Assembly: GCF_003851125.1 (NCBI RefSeq)
Contig: NZ_BGOW01000001.1
Coordinates: 1-64,000 of the forward strand
Direction of reading: 5' to 3'
Length of the DNA: 64,000 bases
From: Sulfuriferula multivorans
GTDB lineage: Bacteria > Pseudomonadota > Gammaproteobacteria > Burkholderiales > Sulfuriferulaceae
The notes beneath the pieces were generated by a model. The model had not been told where the DNA came from. It did no database searches and was given only the letters and a program-made list of their open reading frames with translations. Shown here in pieces: positions 1 to 9,267 of the stretch (position 1 is the stretch's first letter; the number at the start of each line of letters is the position of its first letter). The position numbers and the translations under genes were made by a program.

Positions 1-10
1 CAGCATCAAA

Positions 11-169
11 TTACCGACGTTGCTTGCCCATCCAGGTTTCTCCATAGGTGAATGATCCACCTATCGGAGTGTCTGTGTAAATTAGACCACTACATCCGCC
101 TCCATATTGAGTTTCAAGGACATCGGGAAAAGACTTGCTGAGCTTGACTGGGGACGGACTGCGCGCCAT
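11..169 (-). CDS. possible small hypothetical protein (52 aa)
   Basis: A short open frame on the minus strand starts with ATG and stops 11 bases from the window edge. The product would be glycine-rich in its second half (a YGGGCSG stretch) and end in a basic KQRR tail. I recognise no family and see no Shine-Dalgarno sequence before the ATG. It may be a small protein, the remnant of a longer gene, or chance. The rest of 170-352 holds nothing that I can support. Confidence 0.2.
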   Translation of the reverse strand: MARSPSPVKLSKSFPDVLETQYGGGCSGLIYTDTPIGGSFTYGETWMGKQRR

Positions 170-352
170 TCAGCCATGCAAGGCGATGTAATGTAATATC
201 TATCGGGAGCGACTAATTGATGCGAAACCGGTCATTGTGTACTTCGAAAGCTCCGCTTCACCGTTATTCCTGTTGTAGCGGAAATCCATCCATCGATACA
301 TTTTTTCGGCGCATTGCAAATTCATTAGAAATCTGGAGAGATCCAAAAAAAC

Positions 353-382
353 AAAAGCCCCGACCAAGTGGTCGGGGCTTTT
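353..382. terminator. bidirectional intrinsic terminator
   Basis: A perfect inverted repeat has 14-base arms (AAAAGCCCCGACCA and its complement) around a 2-base loop, flanked by A and T runs, so it can act on both strands. It lies 54 bases beyond the stop of the minus-strand PEP-CTERM gene and most likely ends that transcript. Confidence 0.85.
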
Positions 383-436
383 ATTCTGGAAAGGACAACT
401 ATTGGATAGCTGTTCCCGTTTGTAGATTTCCCGAGA

Positions 437-1276
437 TTATGCTTTCCGACGACGCATACCACCAACGCCCATACCCAGCAGGCCAATCCCTAGCAAGGCA
501 AGCGTAGCAGGTTCTGGCACGGTTTCCAGTTTGAACTGGCCGCCGTTATTAACGAAGAAGTGTGAAGGAGCATTATTTGTTGTTCCTGCCGCACCACTCA
601 GTGCCAAGACCAAATTCGGGTCAATAGTATAGGTTCCGCTATTTGCAGAGTTATCCTGACTCGCATTGGTTGTAACGAAACCAAGCGTCAAGTAAAGTGG
701 AAGATCCACACCCAGATATTTCCAGATACCAGCAATTGGTTCATTTGTTAGCGTAAATCCCGCCGTGACCACGCCATTTGCAGCTGGTGTCCCATCTGGG
801 TTGATCGCACCACCGTACCCTGCCAATTGGGTAAATGTAGCAATGTGGGTGCCGTCACCTGCCCCATAATAATTCGCAGCGGTGGTCCCGTAATTCGCGC
901 TACCCAGAGCTTGATAATAAAAATCCAAGCTACCACCTGCGTTAAAAGTAAATGCGCCGGTGGTGAGGTTGGTAGTGCCTGTACCCTTGAATACAGCCGT
1001 CAGTTCTCCGCCGTTTAGTTTAAGACTTAAGCCACCGTTATATTGGTTAATGTTAAATACGCCGAGATCATTAAAGCTATAGACGGGCCCCGCCCCAGTA
1101 TTTTGGACAAAACTCTCTCCATTGAAGGCTAGATTGCTAATACCTGTGGTGTTACCACCCCCTTGCCCGGTCAGATCAAGGTTCCAGTTTGTGATTTGGG
1201 TTGCCGATGCGAACGAAGAAAATGCAGTTACAGCGACGGCGGTGCTAATTAGTGCTGCAAGGCGGTTGCGTGTCAT
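437..1276 (-). CDS. PEP-CTERM sorting domain protein
   Basis: A secreted protein of 279 residues. It has a Sec signal peptide (about residues 1-25, ending ASA) and a C-terminal exosortase sorting tail: VPEPATLALLG at about 253, a hydrophobic helix, then the basic end RRRKA. The middle is rich in Gly, Asn, Thr and Ala, typical of beta-rich surface or matrix proteins, and has no catalytic motif that I recognise. In known systems exosortase removes the tail during export to the cell surface or exopolysaccharide; no exosortase gene is in this window. AAGGAG stands 8 bases before the ATG, a sigma-54 type element lies at 1341-1357, and a strong terminator follows. It is monocistronic. Its ligand and exact role are unknown. 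Confidence 0.9.
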   Translation of the reverse strand: MTRNRLAALISTAVAVTAFSSFASATQITNWNLDLTGQGGGNTTGISNLAFNGESFVQNTGAGPVYSFNDLGVFNINQYNGGLSLKLNGGELTAVFKGTGTTNLTTGAFTFNAGGSLDFYYQALGSANYGTTAANYYGAGDGTHIATFTQLAGYGGAINPDGTPAANGVVTAGFTLTNEPIAGIWKYLGVDLPLYLTLGFVTTNASQDNSANSGTYTIDPNLVLALSGAAGTTNNAPSHFFVNNGGQFKLETVPEPATLALLGIGLLGMGVGGMRRRKA

Positions 1277-1653
1277 TTCGAGGACTCCTTAAATTGATAA
1301 TTCTAAAATTCACTGTTGCTACGTTTGCTGTTCGTAATAAAGCACACAGCATGCCAACAAACTCAACATATTGAATATTAAATATTAAATATTATTATCC
1401 CAGTTTCCAATAGAGATTTTGTAAGAAACTCCGACAACTTCCATCAACCCTAGCCCGTCCATGACAGTAAGCTCCTCCCGGTGCACCAGAAAAATGAGGT
1501 GTAGCCCGAAATTTGTTTATTAAAGAATAATAAAACATATAGTTGCAAAGAATTCGCATGAATGGAACACGCATGGCTTAGTTAAAAACCGCTGCATGCA
1601 TAGCGTCCAAACTGTGGAGTAAGGCACGCTTGGAAGAACAAATTAAAAGTTTA
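1277..1653. other. 377-base intergenic region
   Basis: No gene is supported here. The half next to the PEP-CTERM gene holds its ribosome-binding site, the sigma-54 type element and an AT-rich block with three perfect tandem copies of the heptamer AATATTA (1374-1394), which could be a bendable upstream region or an activator site. The other half follows the nitroreductase stop and shows no convincing terminator. Confidence 0.6.
1341..1357 (-). promoter_or_regulatory. sigma-54 (-24/-12) promoter candidate for the PEP-CTERM gene
   Basis: Read on the minus strand the site is TTGGCATGCTGTGTGCT. It matches the RpoN consensus YTGGCACGrNNNTTGCW with the invariant GG and GC exactly 10 bases apart. 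It would give a leader of about 50 bases before the ATG at 1276. PEP-CTERM genes in other betaproteobacteria are known to be controlled by RpoN with the PrsK/PrsR two-component pair, which makes the match more credible. No activator site was identified. Confidence 0.6.
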
Positions 1654-2733
1654 TTAAGGCAGTTTCTCTAAAGGCTGCTGGAGGGACGACACACTCTTGC
1701 GCAAAGAGCGCGCCCAAGGGGAGGCGCCATGCCCGATTCGTCCGATGAACACCGTCCGGGGCGTGTCATCCTCCAACACTGTCTTCAGTCGTCCCGCCAG
1801 TGTTTTCGCCTGTATCCAAGCCCCAGCAGATTGTGAAAATTGCCTTTCCTCGCGCACATAACGAGAGAAAATCAAAGGGGTTAATTCTGGCTGCAACCCT
1901 ATTCCCAAACTGGTGGCAGTGAGCCAGAAACGCTGAACTGCCCGGCCTGCAGCCACATAATCACCTATCGTCTCAGGCGCTTTGTTAGCCAGAATGGCAA
2001 AGTGTGCGGCACAGAACACACCGGGCAATAGATCCATTTCAATCCGTGGAACCAGATGCCCAGCCAAATAAGTGTTAAGGAATTCGACACGCTGCCAACT
2101 AGTCATGGCCCAGCGCATCAGTTTAAGGGTCATGGCATCCAGCCCGAGGGCCTGGTCGGGTACTTTGTCTTCGCTAAAACGAGTTTTCCATTCGATGATG
2201 TCGCGGTGGACGGGATAGGCTTCTGGCAAGGTAAGCCTGAGCTTGGCATTGTCAAACATCAGTTTGGCCAGCTGCCAGCGTTGCGCTCCTCCCTCGAACC
2301 AGCGAATAGTGTAAACATTACCGACAGCGTTTTGCAAGGCCTGTTTTTGCGATTCGATCAGAGGGGTAGTACGCATGCGCCGACGCTGTACGGAACGCTG
2401 TTTGATATGTGCCAACAATGGATCAGGCATCAAATGGCTGTCAGAGATCAGCTCCACAGAATAGTCGGGGTGCGTATCTGGAGAATCAGGGCGGCGACTG
2501 AATTCGGCCCGCAGCCCATGCGCACTGGCGGCTATGGCGATGGTTTCCAGAAGCGCGCCCAAGGCAATCTGGCTGGGGTGACCATCCAGGTCATAGACGC
2601 AATGGTTACGGGTATCGAAAGCGTGAACGACCAGATGGCGGTCGTCGATGATTTCAAAGCGCCATGGCTGGGTGTTGTCGCCGGAGGGCGCCCAGCGGGC
2701 GAGATCGAGAATCTGTTCTGCGACTCCTGGCAA
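1654..2733 (-). CDS. nitroreductase-family protein in the ThiF/acyltransferase cluster
   Basis: A nitroreductase-like FMN-fold protein of 359 residues. The N-terminal ARWAPSGDNTQPW (residues 12-24) is the characteristic FMN-binding start of this superfamily. At 359 residues it is longer than ordinary nitroreductases (about 200), and its substrate is unknown. I chose a TTG start at 2733 because TAGGAG, overlapping the stop codon of the upstream ThiF-like gene, sits 7 bases before it; the next start upstream (2880) would overlap that gene by over 130 bases. The same two domains are fused in mycobacterial Rv1355c (annotated MoeY), which supports joint action of this gene and the ThiF-like gene. 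It is last in an apparent three-gene minus-strand operon. Confidence 0.75.
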   Translation of the reverse strand: MPGVAEQILDLARWAPSGDNTQPWRFEIIDDRHLVVHAFDTRNHCVYDLDGHPSQIALGALLETIAIAASAHGLRAEFSRRPDSPDTHPDYSVELISDSHLMPDPLLAHIKQRSVQRRRMRTTPLIESQKQALQNAVGNVYTIRWFEGGAQRWQLAKLMFDNAKLRLTLPEAYPVHRDIIEWKTRFSEDKVPDQALGLDAMTLKLMRWAMTSWQRVEFLNTYLAGHLVPRIEMDLLPGVFCAAHFAILANKAPETIGDYVAAGRAVQRFWLTATSLGIGLQPELTPLIFSRYVREERQFSQSAGAWIQAKTLAGRLKTVLEDDTPRTVFIGRIGHGASPWARSLRKSVSSLQQPLEKLP

Positions 2734-2743
2734 GGCACCGCTC

Positions 2744-3631
2744 CTACTGATTTGGGGTGAATTTAGTCGCGGCTTTAGCCGCCAAGCGTTTCCTGGCAAT
2801 CGTGAGGGCAAGGCGCTGCAGCGGATTGAGATTGCCCCCCGGACGCCAAGTATGGGCCAGTTTGTTGCGATAGGCGTCAAAGTGTACGCCGTAAGGCGCA
2901 GCTTGTACTTTGCCTCGCTTAAGCAGGATTTTCAATGCTTCAGTTGCCGCAAAGCCGGCGCACAATTGGCACGCCATTACCGTGGAGGGGCCTCGATGCT
3001 CGGCCAGATCGACCCGCGACGGGTCAACGAGATATCCCATCTGCAGCATCGCCGGAGACAAGCCGAGCAGGAAGCGTAGCGCCTGCTCGCCTTCGTCACA
3101 CCCCTCCAGACGGAAATATTCCTCGAACGTCATACCGCCGGGCAGAAAATTCAGCAGCGCGACCCCCATACCCAAGGGCGCAGCAGTGATGGCGGGAATA
3201 TCGAACCGGGTGCACGCAGTGAAGACAGCTCTTCTAGCATCGAAGGCAAAGAAATCCAAGCCATCCAGGTAGAGATCGACCCCAGTAAAAAAATCCGCCA
3301 AATTATCTGAGTCAACGCCCTTGGGAAAGATTTTGATGTCCAGATCGGGGTTAATATCCCTGGCCAAAGCCACCATCACCTCCACTTTGGTCTCGCCCAG
3401 AGCCGACATGGAGGCGCCTGCCTGGCGGTTGAAGTTGGGAAGGTCAAAGGTATCGAAGTCTGCAATGTTAAAGGCGCCGATACCGAGCCGAACCAAGGTG
3501 AGCAGATGCGAGCCGCCGACGCCTCCCAAGCCTGCGATGGCCACGCGCTTGCCCCGCAGGAGCGATTGTTCCTCGAGCGTTACCCAACCGATATTGCGCG
3601 AAAAAGCCTCATCGTATGAAAAAACCGGCAT
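2744..3631 (-). CDS. ThiF/MoeB/E1-like adenylating enzyme
   Basis: A 295-residue member of the ThiF superfamily, whose members adenylate a C-terminal carboxylate of a small protein or a peptide, or a related acid. The nucleotide-binding GLGGVGG lies at 34-40, the acidic DFD at 58-60, and N66 and R69 fit the conserved N/R of the active site. Only one CxxC pair is obvious (CQLC), so the usual four-cysteine zinc site looks incomplete. Nothing here is a ubiquitin-like partner such as ThiS or MoaD, so it is unlikely to be the housekeeping thiamine or molybdopterin enzyme. Its stop codon supplies part of the next gene's ribosome-binding site, so the two are translationally linked. Substrate unknown. 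Confidence 0.8.
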   Translation of the reverse strand: MPVFSYDEAFSRNIGWVTLEEQSLLRGKRVAIAGLGGVGGSHLLTLVRLGIGAFNIADFDTFDLPNFNRQAGASMSALGETKVEVMVALARDINPDLDIKIFPKGVDSDNLADFFTGVDLYLDGLDFFAFDARRAVFTACTRFDIPAITAAPLGMGVALLNFLPGGMTFEEYFRLEGCDEGEQALRFLLGLSPAMLQMGYLVDPSRVDLAEHRGPSTVMACQLCAGFAATEALKILLKRGKVQAAPYGVHFDAYRNKLAHTWRPGGNLNPLQRLALTIARKRLAAKAATKFTPNQ

Positions 3632-3667
3632 AAGATTTCGATCATGTGGGCGCCATAACCATTATTG

Positions 3668-4453
3668 TCAGGCGCCGGGGTTGTTCTCTCCGCGCTGCAG
3701 GCGCGCCGTGATACCAAGTTCGTCTTGCTTGGAAAAAAAATAGGGGTAAAGCGACTTCTCGTTCACTGCATTTTTTCCAAGACCGCCGAGCCGTGCAATC
3801 TCGCGCTCGCTATACTCAAGCTCCAATCGCAGCAGTACGGCTGGCGCGCTCACACGTTCGCAATGCCGCTCCGGGCCGAAGTGATTGAAGCCCAACATTC
3901 TCTTGTAAAACAGAACATGGCGCGGGTTGACCTCAATAACAAAGTCCGTCCCATTGTGAATATTGCGTCCATAAATGTAAGCAATATGGAATAGTGCGGC
4001 TAGCACCTGCTTGGATTTCACGCTTTCGTCAACCGCGAGCTTGGTGAGCTCACACACCTTGCGCCCGTCCGCGCGCAACGCGTCAATCTCCGCTTTGTAG
4101 AGGTCGTCAACCTGCAAACCAACGGATGAGTCCAGCCCCAGCGTCAGTGTACCTACGATGGCGTCCTGATCAAAGGCAAGCAGTGTAACTCGGTTGGGAT
4201 CGCGGTTGATTGTGGCGGCATCATAACCACGCCAAGAATACATCTTATGGATAAGCAGGCTGGCCGACTGCACTCGGTCATCGCTCGTGGCAAGCCGAAT
4301 CTTGAATTTCTGCTGGTCGACCGTGATATTTTTGGCGCTGACCTGGTCACCGCTTTGCGGAATACACATTTCCCTCAGTTTATGGGGAGATTGAAACTCC
4401 ACAATGGTCTTGGACCACTCGTCTGCCGGTTTTCTGCGTTGAATAGTCATCAT
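3668..4453 (-). CDS. FeeM-like N-acyl amino acid synthase / exosortase-associated acyltransferase
   Basis: A 261-residue GNAT-fold acyltransferase related to the FeeM/NasY long-chain N-acyl amino acid synthases and to the PEP-CTERM/exosortase-associated acyltransferase family. Diagnostic stretches are the N-terminal FKIRLATSDD, the central CELTKLAVDE and the C-terminal EVNPRHVLFYKRMLGF. Such enzymes take a long acyl chain from acyl-ACP and place it on the amine of an amino acid. The ATG at 4453 is preceded by AGGT 6 bases upstream; an in-frame GTG at 4474 would add 7 residues. It leads the set with the ThiF-like and nitroreductase genes, 36 bases from the former. The acceptor amino acid cannot be read from sequence. 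Confidence 0.7.
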   Translation of the reverse strand: MMTIQRRKPADEWSKTIVEFQSPHKLREMCIPQSGDQVSAKNITVDQQKFKIRLATSDDRVQSASLLIHKMYSWRGYDAATINRDPNRVTLLAFDQDAIVGTLTLGLDSSVGLQVDDLYKAEIDALRADGRKVCELTKLAVDESVKSKQVLAALFHIAYIYGRNIHNGTDFVIEVNPRHVLFYKRMLGFNHFGPERHCERVSAPAVLLRLELEYSEREIARLGGLGKNAVNEKSLYPYFFSKQDELGITARLQRGENNPGA

Positions 4454-4625
4454 TTTACTACCTGTGAGACCCACTACTAAATTAACGAGACACCGATTAA
4501 TTACAGATGCTTATTGAATTTAACGGATAAAACAGCAGACAGTTTAGAAAAAAACAAATCTTAAGGAACAGAAGTTGCAGATTGTTCAGCGCCGACCCGA
4601 CCTGTACATAGCCCATAAGTTTCTT

Positions 4626-5657
<1,032 letters not shown>

Positions 5658-5709
5658 TTATTTGATAAAGAATTTAAAAAAAAATGAACTTCTTTATTAA
5701 CGAGCCATC

Positions 5710-6435
5710 TTACTTTGCAGACGGCTCGCTGCCGTCTCCCGCTTCTCCTCCCTGAGCGGGCGCCTCGACACCAGTTGAGGCTTTTTTGGCCCCGGTTTTA
5801 CTCCCCTTTAACCGGGGCTCTTTTATGCCCGCTATTTTTGTGTCAATACCGAGCCATCTGGCAAATACCTCTCCTGCTTCATCCATGCCCAGACGCTTGG
5901 GGCTTGAAAACAACTGCGCTGTGTAGAGCGGCGACAAGGCTGCAAGTTCCTTGCTCACAAAGCGTAAAGTACTCGAGGAATCACTGCGATTCAATTTGTC
6001 ACTTTTGGTCAGCAAGCAATGCACCGGCTTGCCGGTGGGCAAAAACCATTCCAGCATCTGCCGATCCAGGTCGGTCATCGGATGACGAGAATCCATAATC
6101 AGGATCAAGCCCGCAAGCTGCTCACGCTGTGCCAGATATTGCGCCAGCAACTCACGCCAATGATCTTTAATGGCTCCCGGCACTTTGGCATAGCCGTAGC
6201 CGGGCAAATCTACCAAAAAACGATTCTGCCCCAGGCTGAAATAATTGATGTGTTGTGTTCGTCCGGGGGTTTTGCTGACGAAAGCCAATCGAGTCCGGTT
6301 AGCCAACGTATTGATTGCGCTGGATTTACCGGCATTTGAGCGCCCGGCAAAAGCCACCTCAATGGCGCTTTCAGGAGGCAAGTCACGTAAATGATTTACC
6401 GTTGTGTAAAACTCTGCATGCTGAAATAGATTCAT
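5710..6435 (-). CDS. engB: ribosome biogenesis GTPase EngB (YihA/YsxC)
   Basis: An essential-type GTPase that assists maturation of the large ribosomal subunit. Of 241 residues, 31-39 form the P-loop [20 protein letters not shown] is the G3 region and [10 protein letters not shown] the G4 region. The protein is longer than typical EngB (about 200 residues) because of a C-terminal tail from about residue 197 that is rich in Lys, Gly, Ala and Glu and probably disordered. It is transcribed away from the cytochrome c4 gene, with 89 bases of shared upstream DNA. Confidence 0.93.
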   Translation of the reverse strand: MNLFQHAEFYTTVNHLRDLPPESAIEVAFAGRSNAGKSSAINTLANRTRLAFVSKTPGRTQHINYFSLGQNRFLVDLPGYGYAKVPGAIKDHWRELLAQYLAQREQLAGLILIMDSRHPMTDLDRQMLEWFLPTGKPVHCLLTKSDKLNRSDSSSTLRFVSKELAALSPLYTAQLFSSPKRLGMDEAGEVFARWLGIDTKIAGIKEPRLKGSKTGAKKASTGVEAPAQGGEAGDGSEPSAK

Positions 6436-6524
6436 GTATAGGTATTCCGGGAACTGGCGTCGAAACCAAAACGCAGCTAAAATATTAGCTTTTTAGAATG
6501 TTACGGTAAGAGGAACTCACTAAA

Positions 6525-7154
6525 ATGAAATACACCATGGCGCTTGCGGCGCTTGCCGCGTTCACTGCCCTCTCCCCGGCTCAAGCTGAAGTCGCCACCA
6601 CCAAAGGTGACCCAGCCAAAGCTCAACAGCTGGTGACATCGGTTTGCGCAGCCTGCCACGGTGCAGACGGCAACAGCACATCGCCGGCCAACCCGAATCT
6701 GGCTGGCCAAGGAGCAGAGTATATCACCAAGCAATTGATGGACTTTAAGTCCGGCGCACGCAAAAGTCCGATCATGCAGGGCATTGTTACCTCCAACAAC
6801 CTGACCCCGGACGACATGAAAAACCTGGGTGCCTACTTCTCTGCACAGACACCCAAACCAGGTAGCGCCAAAAACAAGGAACTGGCTCTGGAAGGCGAGA
6901 AAATATTCAAGGGCGGCAATGCCGGTAGCGGCGTACCCGCCTGCGCAGCCTGCCACGGCCCTACGGGCGCGGGCATTCCCGTACAATTCCCACGCCTGGC
7001 TAGCCAGCACAGTGAGTACGTTCTGGCGCAATTACACAACTTCTGGAATGGCGACCGCGCCAACGACGGCGGCAAAATGATGCGCGTCATTGCTGCAAAA
7101 TTGACCGATCAGGAAATGAAGGCCGTTGCTGAATATATTTCCGGTCTGCATTAA
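6525..7154 (+). CDS. diheme cytochrome c4
   Basis: A periplasmic diheme electron carrier of 209 residues. It has a Sec signal peptide (about residues 1-21, ending AQA) and two CxxCH haem-attachment motifs, CAACHG near residue 44 and CAACHG near 143, in two repeated cytochrome domains as in the c4 family. Such proteins pass electrons from the bc1 complex to terminal oxidases. AGAGGA lies about 12 bases before the ATG. The cytochrome assembly genes resB and ccsB follow directly, but a terminator at 7199-7227 separates them, so most transcripts of this gene probably stop there. Confidence 0.93.
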   Translation: MKYTMALAALAAFTALSPAQAEVATTKGDPAKAQQLVTSVCAACHGADGNSTSPANPNLAGQGAEYITKQLMDFKSGARKSPIMQGIVTSNNLTPDDMKNLGAYFSAQTPKPGSAKNKELALEGEKIFKGGNAGSGVPACAACHGPTGAGIPVQFPRLASQHSEYVLAQLHNFWNGDRANDGGKMMRVIAAKLTDQEMKAVAEYISGLH

Positions 7155-7198
7155 ATTACCCTGCCTGCCGGAACCTGCCGGCATATAAGCAATCAATA

Positions 7199-7227
7199 GG
7201 GGGTGGCGCGAGTCACCCCTTATTTTT
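7199..7227 (+). terminator. intrinsic terminator after cytochrome c4
   Basis: The stem GGGGTG/CACCCC (7200-7205 with 7214-7219) and an 8-base loop are followed by TATTTTT. A GTG at 7203 that could extend the next gene lies inside this stem, so that extension is unlikely. Confidence 0.7.
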
Positions 7228-7238
7228 CCAGGCACGCC

Positions 7239-9263
7239 ATGAGTAAATCCTCCGCCACATTCTCAAAATCAGTATACGAACTGATGAGTTCGATGCGCTT
7301 TGCCATCAGTTTGCTGACGGTGCTGGCCATTGCTTCAATTATCGGGACGGTGCTCAAGCAAAACGAGCCGTATCTGAATTACGTGCTTCAATTTGGTCAA
7401 TACTGGTTTACCGTATTCAAATGGCTGGGACTCTATGACGTTTATCGCACCACCTGGTTTGTGACCATACTGGCTTTCCTGGTCGCATCCACCAGTACCT
7501 GCATCTACCGCAATATGCCCAGCATGCTGCGTGAAATGCGCAGCTATCGTGAACTGGCCAGCGAAAATTCATTACGCCACTTTCAGCATCATGCAGAATT
7601 TACTACGCACGGCACCCATCTTGAGGCTTTGATCCAATACCTGACGGAACAAGGTTATCGTTACAAACAGCGCGCATTGGATAATGGCGCAGGCACCTTG
7701 TTGGCAGCCAAGGTGGGCAGCGTTAACCGGCTCGGATATATTTTTACCCATTCAGCTATCGTTATTATCTGCCTGGGCGCCCTGATCGACAGCAATATTC
7801 CGCTCAAGATTGAACAGACCTTCGGGCTGAAACGCATCGAAACCCGCGACATCCCCGAGAGCCAGGTACCCGCCATTAGCCGCCTGGCGCCGAACAGCCT
7901 GTCGTTTCGCGGCAACGTCACCATCCCGGAGGGCGCCAGCGCCGACGTGGTATTTCTCAATATCGGCGATGGCTACATGGTGCAGGATCTGCCCTTCACC
8001 ATTGCATTGAAAAAATTCCACATTGAGCATTACAGCACCGGGCAACCGAAAATGTTTGCCAGCGACATCGCCATTCTCGACAATGCCACCGGCAAGCAGA
8101 TACTGGAGCACACGCTAACGGTCAACCACCCCCTCATTTATGATGGCGTTGCGATCTTCCAGGCCAGCTTTGGCGATGGCGGCACCAAACTGAAAATGAA
8201 TGGCTGGAATCTATTCTCGGCCAGCAGCAAGCCGTTCGATGTGAATGGTGTGGTCAACAGCAAAACCAAAATCACTGCCGATAATCAGCAATACACATTG
8301 GAATTCACCGATTTTCGTCCCTTCAATATCGAAAACACCGGTCAATTGCCTTCCGCGGAGCAACGGAATAAAGATGCGCGCAGCGTGATGGTGGGCAATG
8401 CTGTGGGCGACAAATCCAACCTGCATAATGTCGGACCCAGCTTCCAGTACAAGGTGCGCGATGCGCAGGGTCAGGCACACGAATACAGCAATTACATGCT
8501 GCCCTTATTGGTCGACAAACGCTGGTACATGCTCTCGGGCGTGCGTAACAACCCCGGTGACCCGCTTCACTATATCCGCTTTCCTCTGGATCAGGATCGG
8601 CGCCTGGATGGTTTCATGCGTCTACGCGGAATGCTGCTGGACCCATCTACACACGCTGAAATTGCACGCCGTTTTGCTGCCAGTGCTATTCAGGGAGGGA
8701 ATGTTCCAGTCGATGTACGTACCAAATTGGCCGATAGCACAACCAAAGTACTCGACCTGTTTGGCAAGGGTGGCTACCAGGCATTGTCGGATTTTATAGA
8801 AAAACACATCCCTGCAGCCGAGCGTGATCGTGCTGCACAAACCTATCTGAAAATCCTTGAATTATCTTCATTTGAAGCCTATATCATGGCAGAGCAGAAA
8901 GCGGGCGCCCCGGCACCCAAAGCTGACGAGGATACCGGCTGGTTTATTCGCGATTCGCTCAATAGCATCAGTGATATCTTTTTTTATGGCGCGCCTGTTT
9001 ATTTGCAACTGGCTGAATATGACCAGGTGAATGCCAGCGGTTTGCAGTTGACACGCTCCCCCGGCGAGAATATTGTTTTCGGGGGCTCTGGATTACTGGT
9101 ACTGGGCATATTCGCCATGTTCTTTATCCGGGAACGAAGACTGTGGCTACTCGTCAAACCCGGGCAAGTATTGTTTGCCATGTCAAGCAACCGCAAAACC
9201 CTGGATTTTGAAAATGAGTTTGAGCGCCATAAGCAGCGCATTTCCGCAATCGTGAAGGACTGA
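7239..9263 (+). CDS. resB: cytochrome c biogenesis protein ResB
   Basis: An inner-membrane component of the System II cytochrome c assembly apparatus, which brings haem and reduced apocytochrome together on the periplasmic side. The 674-residue product has the expected layout: N-terminal membrane helices (about residues 25-50, 70-90 and 165-185), a large periplasmic domain with the TVNHPLIYDGVAIFQASF region, and a last helix near 610-630 (LLVLGIFAMFFI). The ATG at 7239 begins MSKSSATF; the longer GTG form starts inside a terminator. ccsB starts 5 bases after its stop, and the two proteins form one complex. Confidence 0.93.
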   Translation: MSKSSATFSKSVYELMSSMRFAISLLTVLAIASIIGTVLKQNEPYLNYVLQFGQYWFTVFKWLGLYDVYRTTWFVTILAFLVASTSTCIYRNMPSMLREMRSYRELASENSLRHFQHHAEFTTHGTHLEALIQYLTEQGYRYKQRALDNGAGTLLAAKVGSVNRLGYIFTHSAIVIICLGALIDSNIPLKIEQTFGLKRIETRDIPESQVPAISRLAPNSLSFRGNVTIPEGASADVVFLNIGDGYMVQDLPFTIALKKFHIEHYSTGQPKMFASDIAILDNATGKQILEHTLTVNHPLIYDGVAIFQASFGDGGTKLKMNGWNLFSASSKPFDVNGVVNSKTKITADNQQYTLEFTDFRPFNIENTGQLPSAEQRNKDARSVMVGNAVGDKSNLHNVGPSFQYKVRDAQGQAHEYSNYMLPLLVDKRWYMLSGVRNNPGDPLHYIRFPLDQDRRLDGFMRLRGMLLDPSTHAEIARRFAASAIQGGNVPVDVRTKLADSTTKVLDLFGKGGYQALSDFIEKHIPAAERDRAAQTYLKILELSSFEAYIMAEQKAGAPAPKADEDTGWFIRDSLNSISDIFFYGAPVYLQLAEYDQVNASGLQLTRSPGENIVFGGSGLLVLGIFAMFFIRERRLWLLVKPGQVLFAMSSNRKTLDFENEFERHKQRISAIVKD

Positions 9264-9267
9264 AGCC

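Noticed and set aside
11-169. Transposase fragment at the left edge
   Set aside because: The region looked like a possible mobile-element remnant, but its translation showed no transposase motif and no terminal repeats are present.
217-507. A 96-codon open frame on the plus strand
   Set aside because: It starts with TTG, runs through a strong terminator hairpin and into the antisense of the PEP-CTERM gene; the protein has no recognisable character.
2734-2880. N-terminal extension of the nitroreductase to an earlier start codon
   Set aside because: It would overlap the ThiF-like gene by over 130 bases, and the extra residues look like random translation; the TTG at 2733 has a good ribosome-binding site.
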